Shown here one piece after another: positions 7,649-15,102 of a stretch of 22,809 bases of DNA. How positions within the stretch are numbered: the stretch's first letter is position 1; each line of letters starts with the position of its first letter. This DNA is from an uncultured Oscillospiraceae bacterium (GTDB lineage: Bacteria > Bacillota > Clostridia > Oscillospirales > Ruminococcaceae). The notes beneath the pieces are model-generated. The model did not search any database and was not told the DNA's origin. It worked only from the letters and a program-made list of their open reading frames with translations. Both the position numbers and the translations under genes were made by a program. The stretch is from contig CAKSSH010000026.1 in the NCBI GenBank assembly GCA_934488695.1, positions 1 through 22,809 of the forward strand. Direction: 5' to 3'.

Positions 7649-8527
7649 TTAAACCTTATCGGTTGTTTTCTCGCCAAACAAGCCGGACGGCTTGAGGCAA
7701 AGAATAACAATGAGCAGCGCAAATGTAAAGGCATCGGAAAAGGTCGTCAGGCTAACGCCGCCGATTTTAAAGGATTTAATCAGGTTTTCGCAGATACCGA
7801 TAATAAATGCACCAATGACAGCACCGGGAATCGAACCGATTCCGCCAAATACCGCCGCCACAAAGGATTTCAGACCCGGCATGGCGCCCGAGGTCGGGAT
7901 CACCGTCGGATAATTGCTGAAATACAAAATGGAACCGACGGCCGCCAACAGAGAGCCGATAACAAAGGTTGCACTGATAACCCGGTTAATTTTGACGCCC
8001 ATCAGCTGAGAGGTTTCAAAATCCTTGGAAACCGCTCGCATGGCAATCCCGATTTTGGTGAATTTGATGAGCAGGACCAGCCCGATCACCAGTAAAATCG
8101 TCAACACCGGGGTAACGACAGTCACCCATTTGGTTGTAGCGCCGAAAATCGTTACCGTGTCCGACAGAAACGGAATTGCCGGATAGGTTTTAGCAAGGCC
8201 GCCGGTGATATACAGTGTTACATTCTGCAGCATATAAGAAACACCGATTGCCGAAATCATCACCGACATCCGAGGAGCTGAACGCAGCGGCTTATATGCC
8301 ACGCGTTCAACCGAAAAGCCCAGAACCACCGTTACAACCAACACTAACGGGATTGCAATGTAAAGCGGCACTGCCGTCACGGCGTAAACCATCACGAGAC
8401 CGGCCACCATAAAAATATCTCCGTGCGCAAAATTGATAAGCCGCAGGATTCCGTAAACCATGGTGTAACCGATCGCGATCAAGGCATACTGACCGCCGAC
8501 GGAAATGCCCGCCAGAATATAATCCAT
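7649..8527 (-). CDS. livH: Branched-chain amino acid ABC transporter permease LivH
   Basis: A 292-residue membrane permease starting MDYILAGISVGGQYALIAIG and carrying the LivH motif GILRLINFAHGDIFMVAG. Later come AVSKDFETSQLMGV (ATPase-contacting loop) and AAVFGGIGSIPGAVIGAF. ATG at 8527 is chosen because GGAGG lies 7 nt upstream. A longer in-frame extension to 8572 exists but has no better ribosome binding site. The gene follows livJ after a 116-nt gap holding a hairpin terminator, so it is probably transcribed by partial read-through at a lower level than livJ. Confidence 0.93.
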   Translation of the reverse strand: MDYILAGISVGGQYALIAIGYTMVYGILRLINFAHGDIFMVAGLVMVYAVTAVPLYIAIPLVLVVTVVLGFSVERVAYKPLRSAPRMSVMISAIGVSYMLQNVTLYITGGLAKTYPAIPFLSDTVTIFGATTKWVTVVTPVLTILLVIGLVLLIKFTKIGIAMRAVSKDFETSQLMGVKINRVISATFVIGSLLAAVGSILYFSNYPTVIPTSGAMPGLKSFVAAVFGGIGSIPGAVIGAFIIGICENLIKSFKIGGVSLTTFSDAFTFALLIVILCLKPSGLFGEKTTDKV

Positions 8528-8586
8528 GAAGATTCCTCCAAAAGAAGTTTGACCGCTTGGCATTTTTTTCACAAAAAGTGCCGGAT

Positions 8587-8620
8587 AAAAAGCAAGGCCG
8601 GAAGCTGTGCATCCGGCCTT
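8587..8620 (-). terminator. Attenuating terminator between livJ and livH
   Basis: On the minus strand AAGGCCGGA pairs with TCCGGCCTT (9 bp, 9-nt loop), followed by GCTTTTTA. It lies 24 nt after the livJ stop and before livH, which has no obvious promoter of its own. A leaky terminator here would give more binding protein than permease, a common arrangement in ABC uptake operons. Confidence 0.75.
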
Positions 8621-8643
8621 ACCTCACCGTTTTGAAATGTTTC

Positions 8644-9810
8644 TTACTTGACGCCCTGTTCTTTCACAAAGGTCCATGCACCGGTCTTGGTATCGGCCGC
8701 CTTGATGTAGGCAATGTCGCGGATCGCATCGCCGGTCGTATCAAACTTGATTTCGCCGGTCACGCCGTGATAATCGACATTCCACAAAGCGTCCATAATT
8801 TTGCCCGGATCCTTGCTGCCGGCGGCACGAATAGCCTCCAGCGCCGTGAAGTATGCGTCATAGCCCATGGCGGAAACCGCTGCAACAATATCATTGCCGC
8901 CGTTATCCGACAGATGCTGAGAATCCGAATTCAGCCATGCTTTAAAGCCTTCGTCAAAGTCCTTATTACCGCCCTCCTGATAGAAGGTGGTGACTTCAAC
9001 CTGAACATTTTTGTTCTTTACGGCATCCAGAATGACGTTGCTGTCCCAGGTGTCGCCGGCATAAATCGGGATTCCTGCGTTTTGTGTTGCGGCAGCCTCA
9101 ATAATCAGCTGACCGTAGTTATTGGAGGTCGGTGCAAAGATGGCGCCGGCAGTCGATTTTTTGGCATTGGTGATATAAGAAGTGAAGTCCGCCTGATCCT
9201 TGGGGAAGTTTTCGGCAATTACCTTGCCGCCCAGCTTCTCAAACGCCGTCTTAAAGCTGCTGGCCAGTCCGAGGTCATACGCATTGCCCAGTTCTGCCAA
9301 GGTGTACGCCGTGCGCACGCCGTTATCCCAAGCATACTGCGCCAGCACCGAGCCCTGGAACGGATCCAGGAAGCAAATGCGGAAATAATGCTTGTTGCCC
9401 TCAGTCACCTGCGTGTTGGTGCAGGTTACGCCGATTGCCGGAATATTGGCCGACTTAAAGGTCGGAGAAGCGGCGATGGAAACGCTGGAGCCGTAAGACC
9501 CGAGCACCACCGAAACGCCCTTGCTGACCAGCTCGGTCGCCGCAGTGACCGCCTTATCATCAGCCGACTGGTTGTCCACTTCGACCAGCTCAACCTGATA
9601 GGTCTCGCCACCGATTTCAACGGTAGGCTGCTTGGCGTTGGCATACTTAATGCCGAGAGCCTCCTGCTTGCCGCCCGGGCCGTTATTTCCCGATGCAGGC
9701 TCAAAAACGCCCACTTTGATAACCTTGTCGTTCTTTTTGTTCGACCCGCAGCCGACACAGAGTGCGCAGCACATCAAAGCAGCCAAAACCAATGCAATAA
9801 TCTTTTTCAT
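8644..9810 (-). CDS. livJ: Branched-chain amino acid substrate-binding lipoprotein LivJ
   Basis: This 388-residue extracellular binding protein captures the amino acid and delivers it to LivHM. The N-terminus (MKKIIALVLAALMCCALCV, then GCGSN) is a lipoprotein signal with Cys21 as the likely lipidated residue; the -3 residue is Cys rather than the usual Leu. The mature part has periplasmic-binding-protein type I features: KVGVFEPASGNNGPGGKQ, ELVSKGVSVVLGSYGSSVS and YAGDTWDSN. ATG at 9810 follows AGGAGGG by 5 nt, and a strong promoter lies upstream. First gene of the liv operon. Substrate preference (Leu/Ile/Val, Ala or another small ligand) cannot be fixed from sequence. Confidence 0.92.
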   Translation of the reverse strand: MKKIIALVLAALMCCALCVGCGSNKKNDKVIKVGVFEPASGNNGPGGKQEALGIKYANAKQPTVEIGGETYQVELVEVDNQSADDKAVTAATELVSKGVSVVLGSYGSSVSIAASPTFKSANIPAIGVTCTNTQVTEGNKHYFRICFLDPFQGSVLAQYAWDNGVRTAYTLAELGNAYDLGLASSFKTAFEKLGGKVIAENFPKDQADFTSYITNAKKSTAGAIFAPTSNNYGQLIIEAAATQNAGIPIYAGDTWDSNVILDAVKNKNVQVEVTTFYQEGGNKDFDEGFKAWLNSDSQHLSDNGGNDIVAAVSAMGYDAYFTALEAIRAAGSKDPGKIMDALWNVDYHGVTGEIKFDTTGDAIRDIAYIKAADTKTGAWTFVKEQGVK

Positions 9811-9875
9811 GGTGTCCCTCCTAAAAATAGTTTCCGCCGTTCCTAAAGACGGCAGACAGGTAAAAAGCTAATAAC

Positions 9876-9904
9876 AGTATACGTCCGGTTTTTAAATTTG
9901 TCAA
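9876..9904 (-). promoter_or_regulatory. Promoter of the liv operon
   Basis: On the minus strand TTGACA (9904-9899) and TATACT (9881-9876) are 17 bp apart. Transcription should start near 9869, leaving a leader of about 60 nt. The leader holds a small GCCGT/ACGGC hairpin (9836-9853) but no recognisable T-box or riboswitch. Confidence 0.8.
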
Positions 9905-9905
9905 T

Positions 9906-9930
9906 AAAAAATCGCGGTTTCATGCGATTT
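9906..9930 (-). terminator. Short hairpin with T-run just upstream of the livJ -35
   Basis: On the minus strand AAATCGC pairs with GCGATTT (7 bp, 8-nt loop), followed by TTTATTG. The T-run directly abuts the livJ -35 element. It may be a second terminator backing up the one after oadA, or part of livJ regulation. Confidence 0.45.
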
Positions 9931-10026
9931 CCCTCATTTTTGACAACTTTGCACAAAAATCATATGTCCGTACTGTGCAATCGGCTGTGTCTCTGATAGA
10001 TACACTTTTGCAAAATCGTTTCTCAT
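9931..10026. other. Non-coding spacer with no recognised gene
   Basis: The 317-nt gap between the livJ start and the oadA stop holds the livJ promoter, two hairpins and this remaining stretch. No frame here has a convincing start site, length or composition. A TTGACA at 9940-9945 on the plus strand has no good -10 and no gene after it. Confidence 0.6.
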
Positions 10027-10065
10027 AAAAAGAAAGAGGGACGCGGGTGCACCGCGTCCCTCTTT
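10027..10065 (-). terminator. Intrinsic terminator after oadA
   Basis: A 14-bp stem (AAAGAGGGACGCGG and its complement) with a 5-nt loop is followed on the minus strand by CTTTTTATG. It lies about 60 nt beyond the oadA stop and ends the decarboxylase operon. Confidence 0.88.
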
Positions 10066-10127
10066 TTGATTTTTTAAGAACACAATAACCTCTAAATTTC
10101 TCTTACCGAGGCATCGACAGTCCCCGT

Positions 10128-11519
10128 TCAGCGGCCGGAGTCCTCCACATAAAGCGTGCGTACCGCAGGCTCCGAGGAAGCGTCCCGCTGCGCCAAAAAC
10201 TTTTCGGCGACCTGCGGGAACAGGGCAAAGCTTAAAACATCCTCTTCGCATCGCGCCAAAGAGCCGGCTTGTTCCCGGTACTTATCCATTTCCGGCTCCA
10301 ACAGGTCCGCAGGACGGCACTCCACCAGCTCGGCATCCCCGATGGCTTTTTTCCGCACCTCGGGATTCACCTGGCCGGGCAGGCGGCCGTATTCTCCGCG
10401 CAAAAGCCCCTTAGATTCCTTGGAGACCATCTTGTACCGCTCACCCATCAGCACATTCAGCACTGCTTGAGTACCGACAATCTGACTGGTCGGCGTGACC
10501 AGCGGCGGGTAACCGAAGTCCTCCCGAACGCGAGGAATCTCCGCCAGCACCTCGTAATAGCGCGACTCGGCCTTTTGTTGCTTTAGTTGTGAAATCAGGT
10601 TGGACAGCATGCCGCCCGGAACCTGATACAGCAGTGTATTTACATCAATCTTCAGCACCTTGGGGTCCAGATACCCTTCCTGCGTCAGCTTGTCCGCCAC
10701 GGTGCGAAAATAGGCGGCAGCCTCACTGAGCCGCTTGAGCTCAATTCCGGTGTCACGCTCGGTGCCCTGCAGGGTAGCGACCAGCGACTCGGTGGCCGGC
10801 TGAGAGGTGCCGTTTGCCAAAGGCGACAAGGCACAGTCCACAATATCCACACCGGCCTGCGCCGCCATCAGATTGACCATATCGCCGGTACCGGTGGTAT
10901 TATGCGTGTGCAGATGAATCGGCACACTAACCGTTTCCTTCAGCCGCTTGACAAGGCGGTAAGCCTCCATCGGCAGCAGCAGATTTGCCATATCCTTAAT
11001 ACAGATGGTATCGGCGCCCATCTGCTGCAGGGTCAGGGCCAGATCCACGTAATAGGCCTCGTTATGCACAGGACTTGTGGTGTAGCTCATGGCCGCCTCA
11101 CACAGACCGCCGTACTTTTTAATGCTTTTCATGGACTGTTCCAAATTGCGCACATCATTGAGCGCATCGAACACCCGAATAACATTAATGCCATTCTCGA
11201 TCGACCGGCCGACAAACGCGTCTACCACGTCGTCCGCATAATGCTTATAGCCTAACAGATTTTGACCGCGCAGCAGCATTTGCAGCCGGGTCTTGGGCAT
11301 GGCCTTCTTCAAAGCGCGCAAACGCTCCCACGGGTCCTCCCCGAGAAAGCGCATGCAGGCGTCAAAGGTCGCGCCGCCCCAGCATTCCAGGGACCAATAT
11401 CCCATTTCGTCCAGCATTTCACAGGCCGGCAGCATCTCCGAAAGCCGCATGCGAGTTGCGGCCTGAGACTGATGCGCGTCCCGCAGAATGGTATCGGTAA
11501 TATAAAGTTTCTGTGCCAT
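10128..11519 (-). CDS. oadA: Oxaloacetate decarboxylase alpha (carboxyltransferase) subunit, no biotin domain
   Basis: This 463-residue protein transfers the carboxyl group of oxaloacetate to biotin, giving pyruvate. The TIM-barrel carries ITDTILRDAHQSQ (metal ligand Asp9), LECWGGATFD, the likely carboxylated lysine in CIKDMANLL (K175) and the metal-binding histidines in HLHTHNTTG. A PYC/OADA-type C-terminal domain follows, with GYPPLVTPTSQIVGTQA. Classical OadA continues with a Pro/Ala linker and a biotin domain; here the protein stops before it, as in PycB-like subunits, and the carrier is a separate gene in the operon. ATG at 11519 has AGGAG 8 nt upstream. Pyruvate carboxylase subunit B is an alternative, but adjacent oadB and oadG favour the Na+-pumping decarboxylase. 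Confidence 0.9.
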   Translation of the reverse strand: MAQKLYITDTILRDAHQSQAATRMRLSEMLPACEMLDEMGYWSLECWGGATFDACMRFLGEDPWERLRALKKAMPKTRLQMLLRGQNLLGYKHYADDVVDAFVGRSIENGINVIRVFDALNDVRNLEQSMKSIKKYGGLCEAAMSYTTSPVHNEAYYVDLALTLQQMGADTICIKDMANLLLPMEAYRLVKRLKETVSVPIHLHTHNTTGTGDMVNLMAAQAGVDIVDCALSPLANGTSQPATESLVATLQGTERDTGIELKRLSEAAAYFRTVADKLTQEGYLDPKVLKIDVNTLLYQVPGGMLSNLISQLKQQKAESRYYEVLAEIPRVREDFGYPPLVTPTSQIVGTQAVLNVLMGERYKMVSKESKGLLRGEYGRLPGQVNPEVRKKAIGDAELVECRPADLLEPEMDKYREQAGSLARCEEDVLSFALFPQVAEKFLAQRDASSEPAVRTLYVEDSGR

Positions 11520-11532
11520 TTTTCATGCTCCT

Positions 11533-12732
11533 TTAGTGAAACAGTGCAATCAGAACGCCGGCCGCAATAGCCGACCCGATTACGCCGGCAACGTTGGGCC
11601 CCATAGCGTGCATGAGCAGGAAGTTGCCCGGATTGGCGCGGCTGCCCTCCGACTGCGAAACACGGGCCGCCATCGGCACTGCCGAAACACCGGCAGATCC
11701 AATCAACGGATTTATCTTATTCTTGGTAAAGAGATTCATCAGCTTGGCAAGCAGCACGCCACCGGCAGTTCCGACGCCGAAGGCCACCACACCCATGCAC
11801 AGAATCTTAATGGTCTGCCAATTTAAGAAGTTGGAAGCGGTCGCCGTCGCGCCGACCGAAATGCCGAGAAAGATGGTGACAATATTCATCAATTCGTTCT
11901 GCGCCGTTTTGCACAGGCGCTCCGCCACTCCGGATTCCTTCCAAAGGTTGCCGAGCATAAGGCAGCCGACCAAAGGCGTCGCCGACGGGACCAGCAGCGC
12001 CACAAAAATCGTCACGACAATCGGGAACAAGATCTTTTCGGTCTTGCTGGCCTGACGCAGCGGCTTCATCACAATCATACGCTCTTTTTTCGTCGTCAGC
12101 AGGCGCATAATCGGCGGCTGAATCACCGGCACCAATGCCATGTAGGAATAGGCAGCAACCGCAATCGGCCCCAGCAGAGAGGGGTACAAAAGCGAGGTGG
12201 TATAGATCGCCGTCGGGCCGTCAGCCCCGCCGATAATACCGATAGAGGCTGCGGCGGCCTGCGGAAAGCCGAGATAAAAGCACCCGATAAAGGTGATAAA
12301 AATACCCAGCTGTGCGGCAGCGCCCAAAAGCAGGCTCTTGGGGTTGGAGATCAGCGGACCGAAATCGGTCATCGCGCCGATACCCATAAAAATAAGGCAG
12401 GGATAAATACAGGTTTTTACACCGATGTACAGATAGTCCAGCAAGCCGCCCTCGGCCAAAATAATTCCGTACTTATGATATGCCTCGGTGTTTTCCGGAT
12501 CCATAAAATTATTCCACAGCTCGGCATGGTACATGCCGGCGTCCGGCAGATTGGTCAGCAGCATGCCGAAAGCGATTCCGATGAGCAAAAGCGGCTCAAA
12601 GCCCTTTTTAATTGCCAGCCAAAGCAGCACCAGCGACACGGCAATCATCAGCAGGTTGCCCCAGTAATGTTCAAAATCGACAAACAGCCTGTAAAAGCCG
12701 GTCTGCTCGATAAAATTCATAATCTGTTCCAT
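11533..12732 (-). CDS. oadB: Na+-translocating decarboxylase beta subunit
   Basis: This 399-residue very hydrophobic membrane protein decarboxylates carboxybiotin and couples this to Na+ export. It shows the family hallmark GIIGGADGPTAIYTTSLL, whose Asp corresponds to the Na+/proton-binding acid of the conserved central region, and SYMALVPVIQPPIM. A second conserved stretch, GATATASNFLNWQTIKI, lies towards the C-terminus. Start ATG at 12732 follows AGGAG by 8 nt. It lies 24 nt after the carrier gene and 13 nt before oadA. The subunit is shared among oxaloacetate, methylmalonyl-CoA and glutaconyl-CoA decarboxylases; the neighbouring OadA-type alpha subunit makes oxaloacetate the likely substrate. 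Confidence 0.93.
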   Translation of the reverse strand: MEQIMNFIEQTGFYRLFVDFEHYWGNLLMIAVSLVLLWLAIKKGFEPLLLIGIAFGMLLTNLPDAGMYHAELWNNFMDPENTEAYHKYGIILAEGGLLDYLYIGVKTCIYPCLIFMGIGAMTDFGPLISNPKSLLLGAAAQLGIFITFIGCFYLGFPQAAAASIGIIGGADGPTAIYTTSLLYPSLLGPIAVAAYSYMALVPVIQPPIMRLLTTKKERMIVMKPLRQASKTEKILFPIVVTIFVALLVPSATPLVGCLMLGNLWKESGVAERLCKTAQNELMNIVTIFLGISVGATATASNFLNWQTIKILCMGVVAFGVGTAGGVLLAKLMNLFTKNKINPLIGSAGVSAVPMAARVSQSEGSRANPGNFLLMHAMGPNVAGVIGSAIAAGVLIALFH

Positions 12733-12756
12733 AATTTTTCTCCTGAAGCTGTACTT

Positions 12757-13098
12757 TTAGCCAATCATGCAAAGCAGCGCATCGGTCTCAACCGTGTCGC
12801 CCTTTTTGACGCTGATGGCGCTGACAACACCGTCTGCAGGCGCGGGAATCTCGTTTTCCATTTTCATGGCCTCCAGCACAAACAGCGCTTGGCCCTTGCG
12901 CACACGATCCCCGTCCTTAACATTGACCGCCAATACCGTTCCGGGCATGGGAGCGGCCAGCCGTTCACCGACGCCGGCCGGAGCAGCCGGAGCAGCGGGT
13001 GCAGCCGGAGCAGCAGAGGCTGCTGCCGGAACCTCGCCCAGTAGTTCGATTTCGATTTCGTATTTTTCTCCGTTGACACAAACACTGTATTTCTTCAT
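12757..13098 (-). CDS. Biotin carboxyl carrier subunit of the decarboxylase
   Basis: A 113-residue biotin carrier that shuttles the carboxyl group from OadA to OadB. The C-terminal biotinyl domain has the classical VLEAMKMENEI motif with the biotinylated lysine. It is joined to a short N-terminal part (MKKYSVCVNGEKYEIEIEL) by a flexible Ala/Pro linker of repeated PAA units. Start is ATG at 13098, with AGGTGAG just upstream; a GTG at 13107 lies inside that site and is rejected. The Ala/Pro repeat is GC-rich and short-period in the DNA, so its length may vary between strains. The counterpart in other complexes is GcdC/MmdC or the C-terminal domain of OadA. Confidence 0.92.
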   Translation of the reverse strand: MKKYSVCVNGEKYEIEIELLGEVPAAASAAPAAPAAPAAPAGVGERLAAPMPGTVLAVNVKDGDRVRKGQALFVLEAMKMENEIPAPADGVVSAISVKKGDTVETDALLCMIG

Positions 13099-13116
13099 TT
13101 TTCTCACCTGATATTG

Positions 13117-13398
13117 TTAGATTTTTTTGAAAGACCTGACCCGGATAGCCGAAACATCTTCACCAAGCTCTTCGGCGATAACCGCCGAAACCGCGGCGAC
13201 CAATTTGGAACGGCCGACGATCTCCCGACCGGCCGGCGCATCCGCTGCCTTTTCGACAACCGGAGACTCAACGGGCTTTTTTTCGGCAGCTTTGCACAGT
13301 GCTCCCATCAGCATGCACAGCAAAACGATACAGATAAGACCGATAAAAACCGTCCCAATGCCAAGCAGACAAACGAATAGTACGGGATATTCCTGCAT
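13117..13398 (-). CDS. oadG: Decarboxylase gamma subunit, OadG family
   Basis: This 93-residue protein has one N-terminal membrane helix (about residues 6-30, LFVCLLGIGTVFIGLICIVL) and a charged, Ala/Pro-containing cytoplasmic tail. OadG anchors and assembles the alpha and beta subunits. The end (SAVIAEELGEDVSAIRVRSF) resembles OadG proteins of clostridia. ATG at 13398 is taken because AGGGAG lies 8 nt upstream; an in-frame GTG at 13407 overlaps the binding site. Small OadG proteins are poorly conserved, so the call rests on topology, size and position directly before the carrier, oadB and oadA. Confidence 0.82.
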   Translation of the reverse strand: MQEYPVLFVCLLGIGTVFIGLICIVLLCMLMGALCKAAEKKPVESPVVEKAADAPAGREIVGRSKLVAAVSAVIAEELGEDVSAIRVRSFKKI

Positions 13399-13414
13399 TT
13401 GTTTCACTCCCTTT

Positions 13415-14617
13415 CTATTGCAAGAAATAATGCATCATTTCAGAGCCTTCCGGCACAAACCTGCCGGTTGCGGCGGCTGTTTCTTCATAAACACAGGGAA
13501 CGCCGCTTTCAACCGGTACGCTTTTACGGTAAATAACATACGGGACCGGATCCGAAGCGTGTGTTCTCGTTTTCAGCGGTGTGGCGTGGTCCGGCAGAAT
13601 CAGGATACGGTAGTCCTCGCCGCAGCCGTCCAAGTACGCCTTAACGGTTTTGAGCACCCGTGCGTCGATATATTCAATCGCCCGAACCTTGTTTTCCGGT
13701 TCAAAGCGGTGACCGCACTCATCCGGCGCCTCAACATGCAAATACACAAGGTCGCTGCCGGTCTCAAATGCCTCAATTGCCGCCGCAGCCTTCCCCTCAA
13801 AATCGGTGTCAATATACCCGGTTGCCCCCGGAACATCAAGCACCCGCATTCCGGTCAATTTCCCGATCCCCTTAATCAGATCTACTGCCGAGATCACGGC
13901 GCCCGAAACACCGAATTTGCTTTGAAAATCGGGCATTTCCTTTTTATTTCCGCTGCCCCACAGCCAAATGCTGTTGGCAGGGCGCTTGCCGGCTGCCACG
14001 CGGGCTAAATTGACCGGATGATCCTTCAAAAGCGCGTAGCTTTTTTCCATCAGGCTTAAAAACCGCTCGTTTTTCGGCAGATACTCCCCGATCCCCCGAC
14101 CGGTAATATCATGCGGGGGCGTTGCCTCAAATTGACCGCCGAGACCGTTTTTCAAAATCAAGCAGTGACGATAGCTGACGCCGGTGTAAAAATGCAAATC
14201 CTCCTGCGAAAGCTCCTGCTCCAAAAACGCAATCAGCTGATCGGCCTCCTGTGTAGAAATATCGTCGGCACAATAGTCCACCATTTTTTTATCGGCATAA
14301 GCCGCCTCATCGCTGAGGGTTACTAAATTACACCGGGTTGCAATATCTTTTGTATCCAACGTAATTCCGATACTGGCCGCCTCCAGCGGAGACCGGCCCG
14401 AATAATAAAGCCGCGGCGCATACCCCATCACCGAAAGATTGGCTACGTCGCTGCCCGGCTTAAAGCCCTCGGGCACCGTCTGCACAAGGCCGACCTCTCC
14501 GTGAGCGGCACATTCGTCTATATTCGGCTTAAAAGCAACCTGCATCGGTGTTTTTCCATGCAGCGCCTCATGCGGATAATCCGCCATTCCATCACACAAC
14601 AGAACCAAATATTTCAT
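13415..14617 (-). CDS. apgM: Cofactor-independent phosphoglycerate mutase, archaeal (ApgM) type
   Basis: This 400-residue alkaline-phosphatase-superfamily enzyme is predicted to interconvert 3- and 2-phosphoglycerate. The N-terminal LCDGMADYPHEALHGKTPMQ motif with its metal-binding Asp is characteristic of the ApgM family, and metal-binding residues recur in LILPDHATPLKTRTHASDP. Start ATG 14617 has only a weak GGATGA-type site. It has its own promoter, and its stop is 16 nt before oadG, so it probably heads the decarboxylase operon. Some close relatives of about 400 residues are annotated as a proposed alternative homoserine kinase; sequence alone does not exclude that role here. Confidence 0.82.
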   Translation of the reverse strand: MKYLVLLCDGMADYPHEALHGKTPMQVAFKPNIDECAAHGEVGLVQTVPEGFKPGSDVANLSVMGYAPRLYYSGRSPLEAASIGITLDTKDIATRCNLVTLSDEAAYADKKMVDYCADDISTQEADQLIAFLEQELSQEDLHFYTGVSYRHCLILKNGLGGQFEATPPHDITGRGIGEYLPKNERFLSLMEKSYALLKDHPVNLARVAAGKRPANSIWLWGSGNKKEMPDFQSKFGVSGAVISAVDLIKGIGKLTGMRVLDVPGATGYIDTDFEGKAAAAIEAFETGSDLVYLHVEAPDECGHRFEPENKVRAIEYIDARVLKTVKAYLDGCGEDYRILILPDHATPLKTRTHASDPVPYVIYRKSVPVESGVPCVYEETAAATGRFVPEGSEMMHYFLQ

Positions 14618-14681
14618 CTTTCATCATCCGTTCGTTTTTTGGTTTTATGGTTCTTTTTGGTCAAAACAACATTCAAAACCA

Positions 14682-14711
14682 ATTATACCTTACTTTGCCT
14701 CCAAAAGTCAA
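14682..14711 (-). promoter_or_regulatory. Promoter of apgM and probably the oad operon
   Basis: On the minus strand TTGACT (14711-14706) and TATAAT (14687-14682) are 18 bp apart, with an expected leader of about 60 nt before ATG 14617. No other clear promoter was found before oadG, so this one probably serves all five genes. Confidence 0.75.
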
Positions 14712-14761
14712 GGCAGTTCTGTCATTTTTTTAACAAGTCAACAAATATTTTTATTTTCGTC

Positions 14762-14789
14762 TTGCTTTTTAGCAGGTTTATGGTACAAT
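14762..14789 (+). promoter_or_regulatory. Promoter of the ACT/UPF0210 gene pair
   Basis: TTGCTT (14762-14767) and TACAAT (14784-14789) are 16 bp apart, 29 nt before the start of the ACT-domain gene. It is divergent from the apgM promoter, with about 50 bp between the two -35 elements. Confidence 0.6.
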
Positions 14790-14818
14790 ACCTATAACAA
14801 GGTAAAGGAGCTGATCAT

Positions 14819-15088
14819 ATGCGCGCTGTCATCAGCGTTTTAGGCAAGGACCGCGTCGGAATCCTCAAGGAAGTCGCCGTCAAATGTGCCGAACACAACA
14901 TCAATCTCATTGACGTTTCGCAAACCGTTATGCGGGACATGTTTACCATGATTATGCTGGTGGATATTTCGGATATTGATATTCCCTTCGGGGATTTTTC
15001 GGATGAAATGAAACAGTACGGCCAGGAAATCGGCATGGTCATTCGCGCCATGCATGAGGACATTTTTAATTCCATGCATTCGATTTAA
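14819..15088 (+). CDS. ACT domain protein, UPF0237/GcvR-like
   Basis: This 89-residue protein is a single ACT domain (MRAVISVLGKDRVGILKEVA) of the UPF0237 family. ACT domains usually bind amino acids and regulate a partner. The protein has no catalytic or DNA-binding domain, so it is probably a small ligand-sensing regulator. ATG at 14819 follows AAAGGAG by 8 nt. The UPF0210 gene starts 14 nt downstream, and the two are a recurrent pair in anaerobic bacteria, which suggests that the ACT protein controls or forms a complex with the UPF0210 protein. The ligand is unknown. Confidence 0.9.
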   Translation: MRAVISVLGKDRVGILKEVAVKCAEHNINLIDVSQTVMRDMFTMIMLVDISDIDIPFGDFSDEMKQYGQEIGMVIRAMHEDIFNSMHSI

Positions 15089-15102
15089 GTGAGGAATACA
15101 AC

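Noticed and set aside
8557..9846. Long plus-strand open frame (429 codons) opposite livJ
   Set aside because: Antisense shadow of livJ. It has no ribosome binding site or known motif, and livJ has a signal peptide, promoter and operon context.
9940..9970. TTGACA on the plus strand followed by TATGTC, promoter-like
   Set aside because: The -10 is poor and the transcript would run antisense into oadA with no gene to express.
12961..13025. Short-period GC-rich repeat that might be a tandem repeat element
   Set aside because: It encodes the Ala/Pro linker of the biotin carrier, a normal feature of this protein family.
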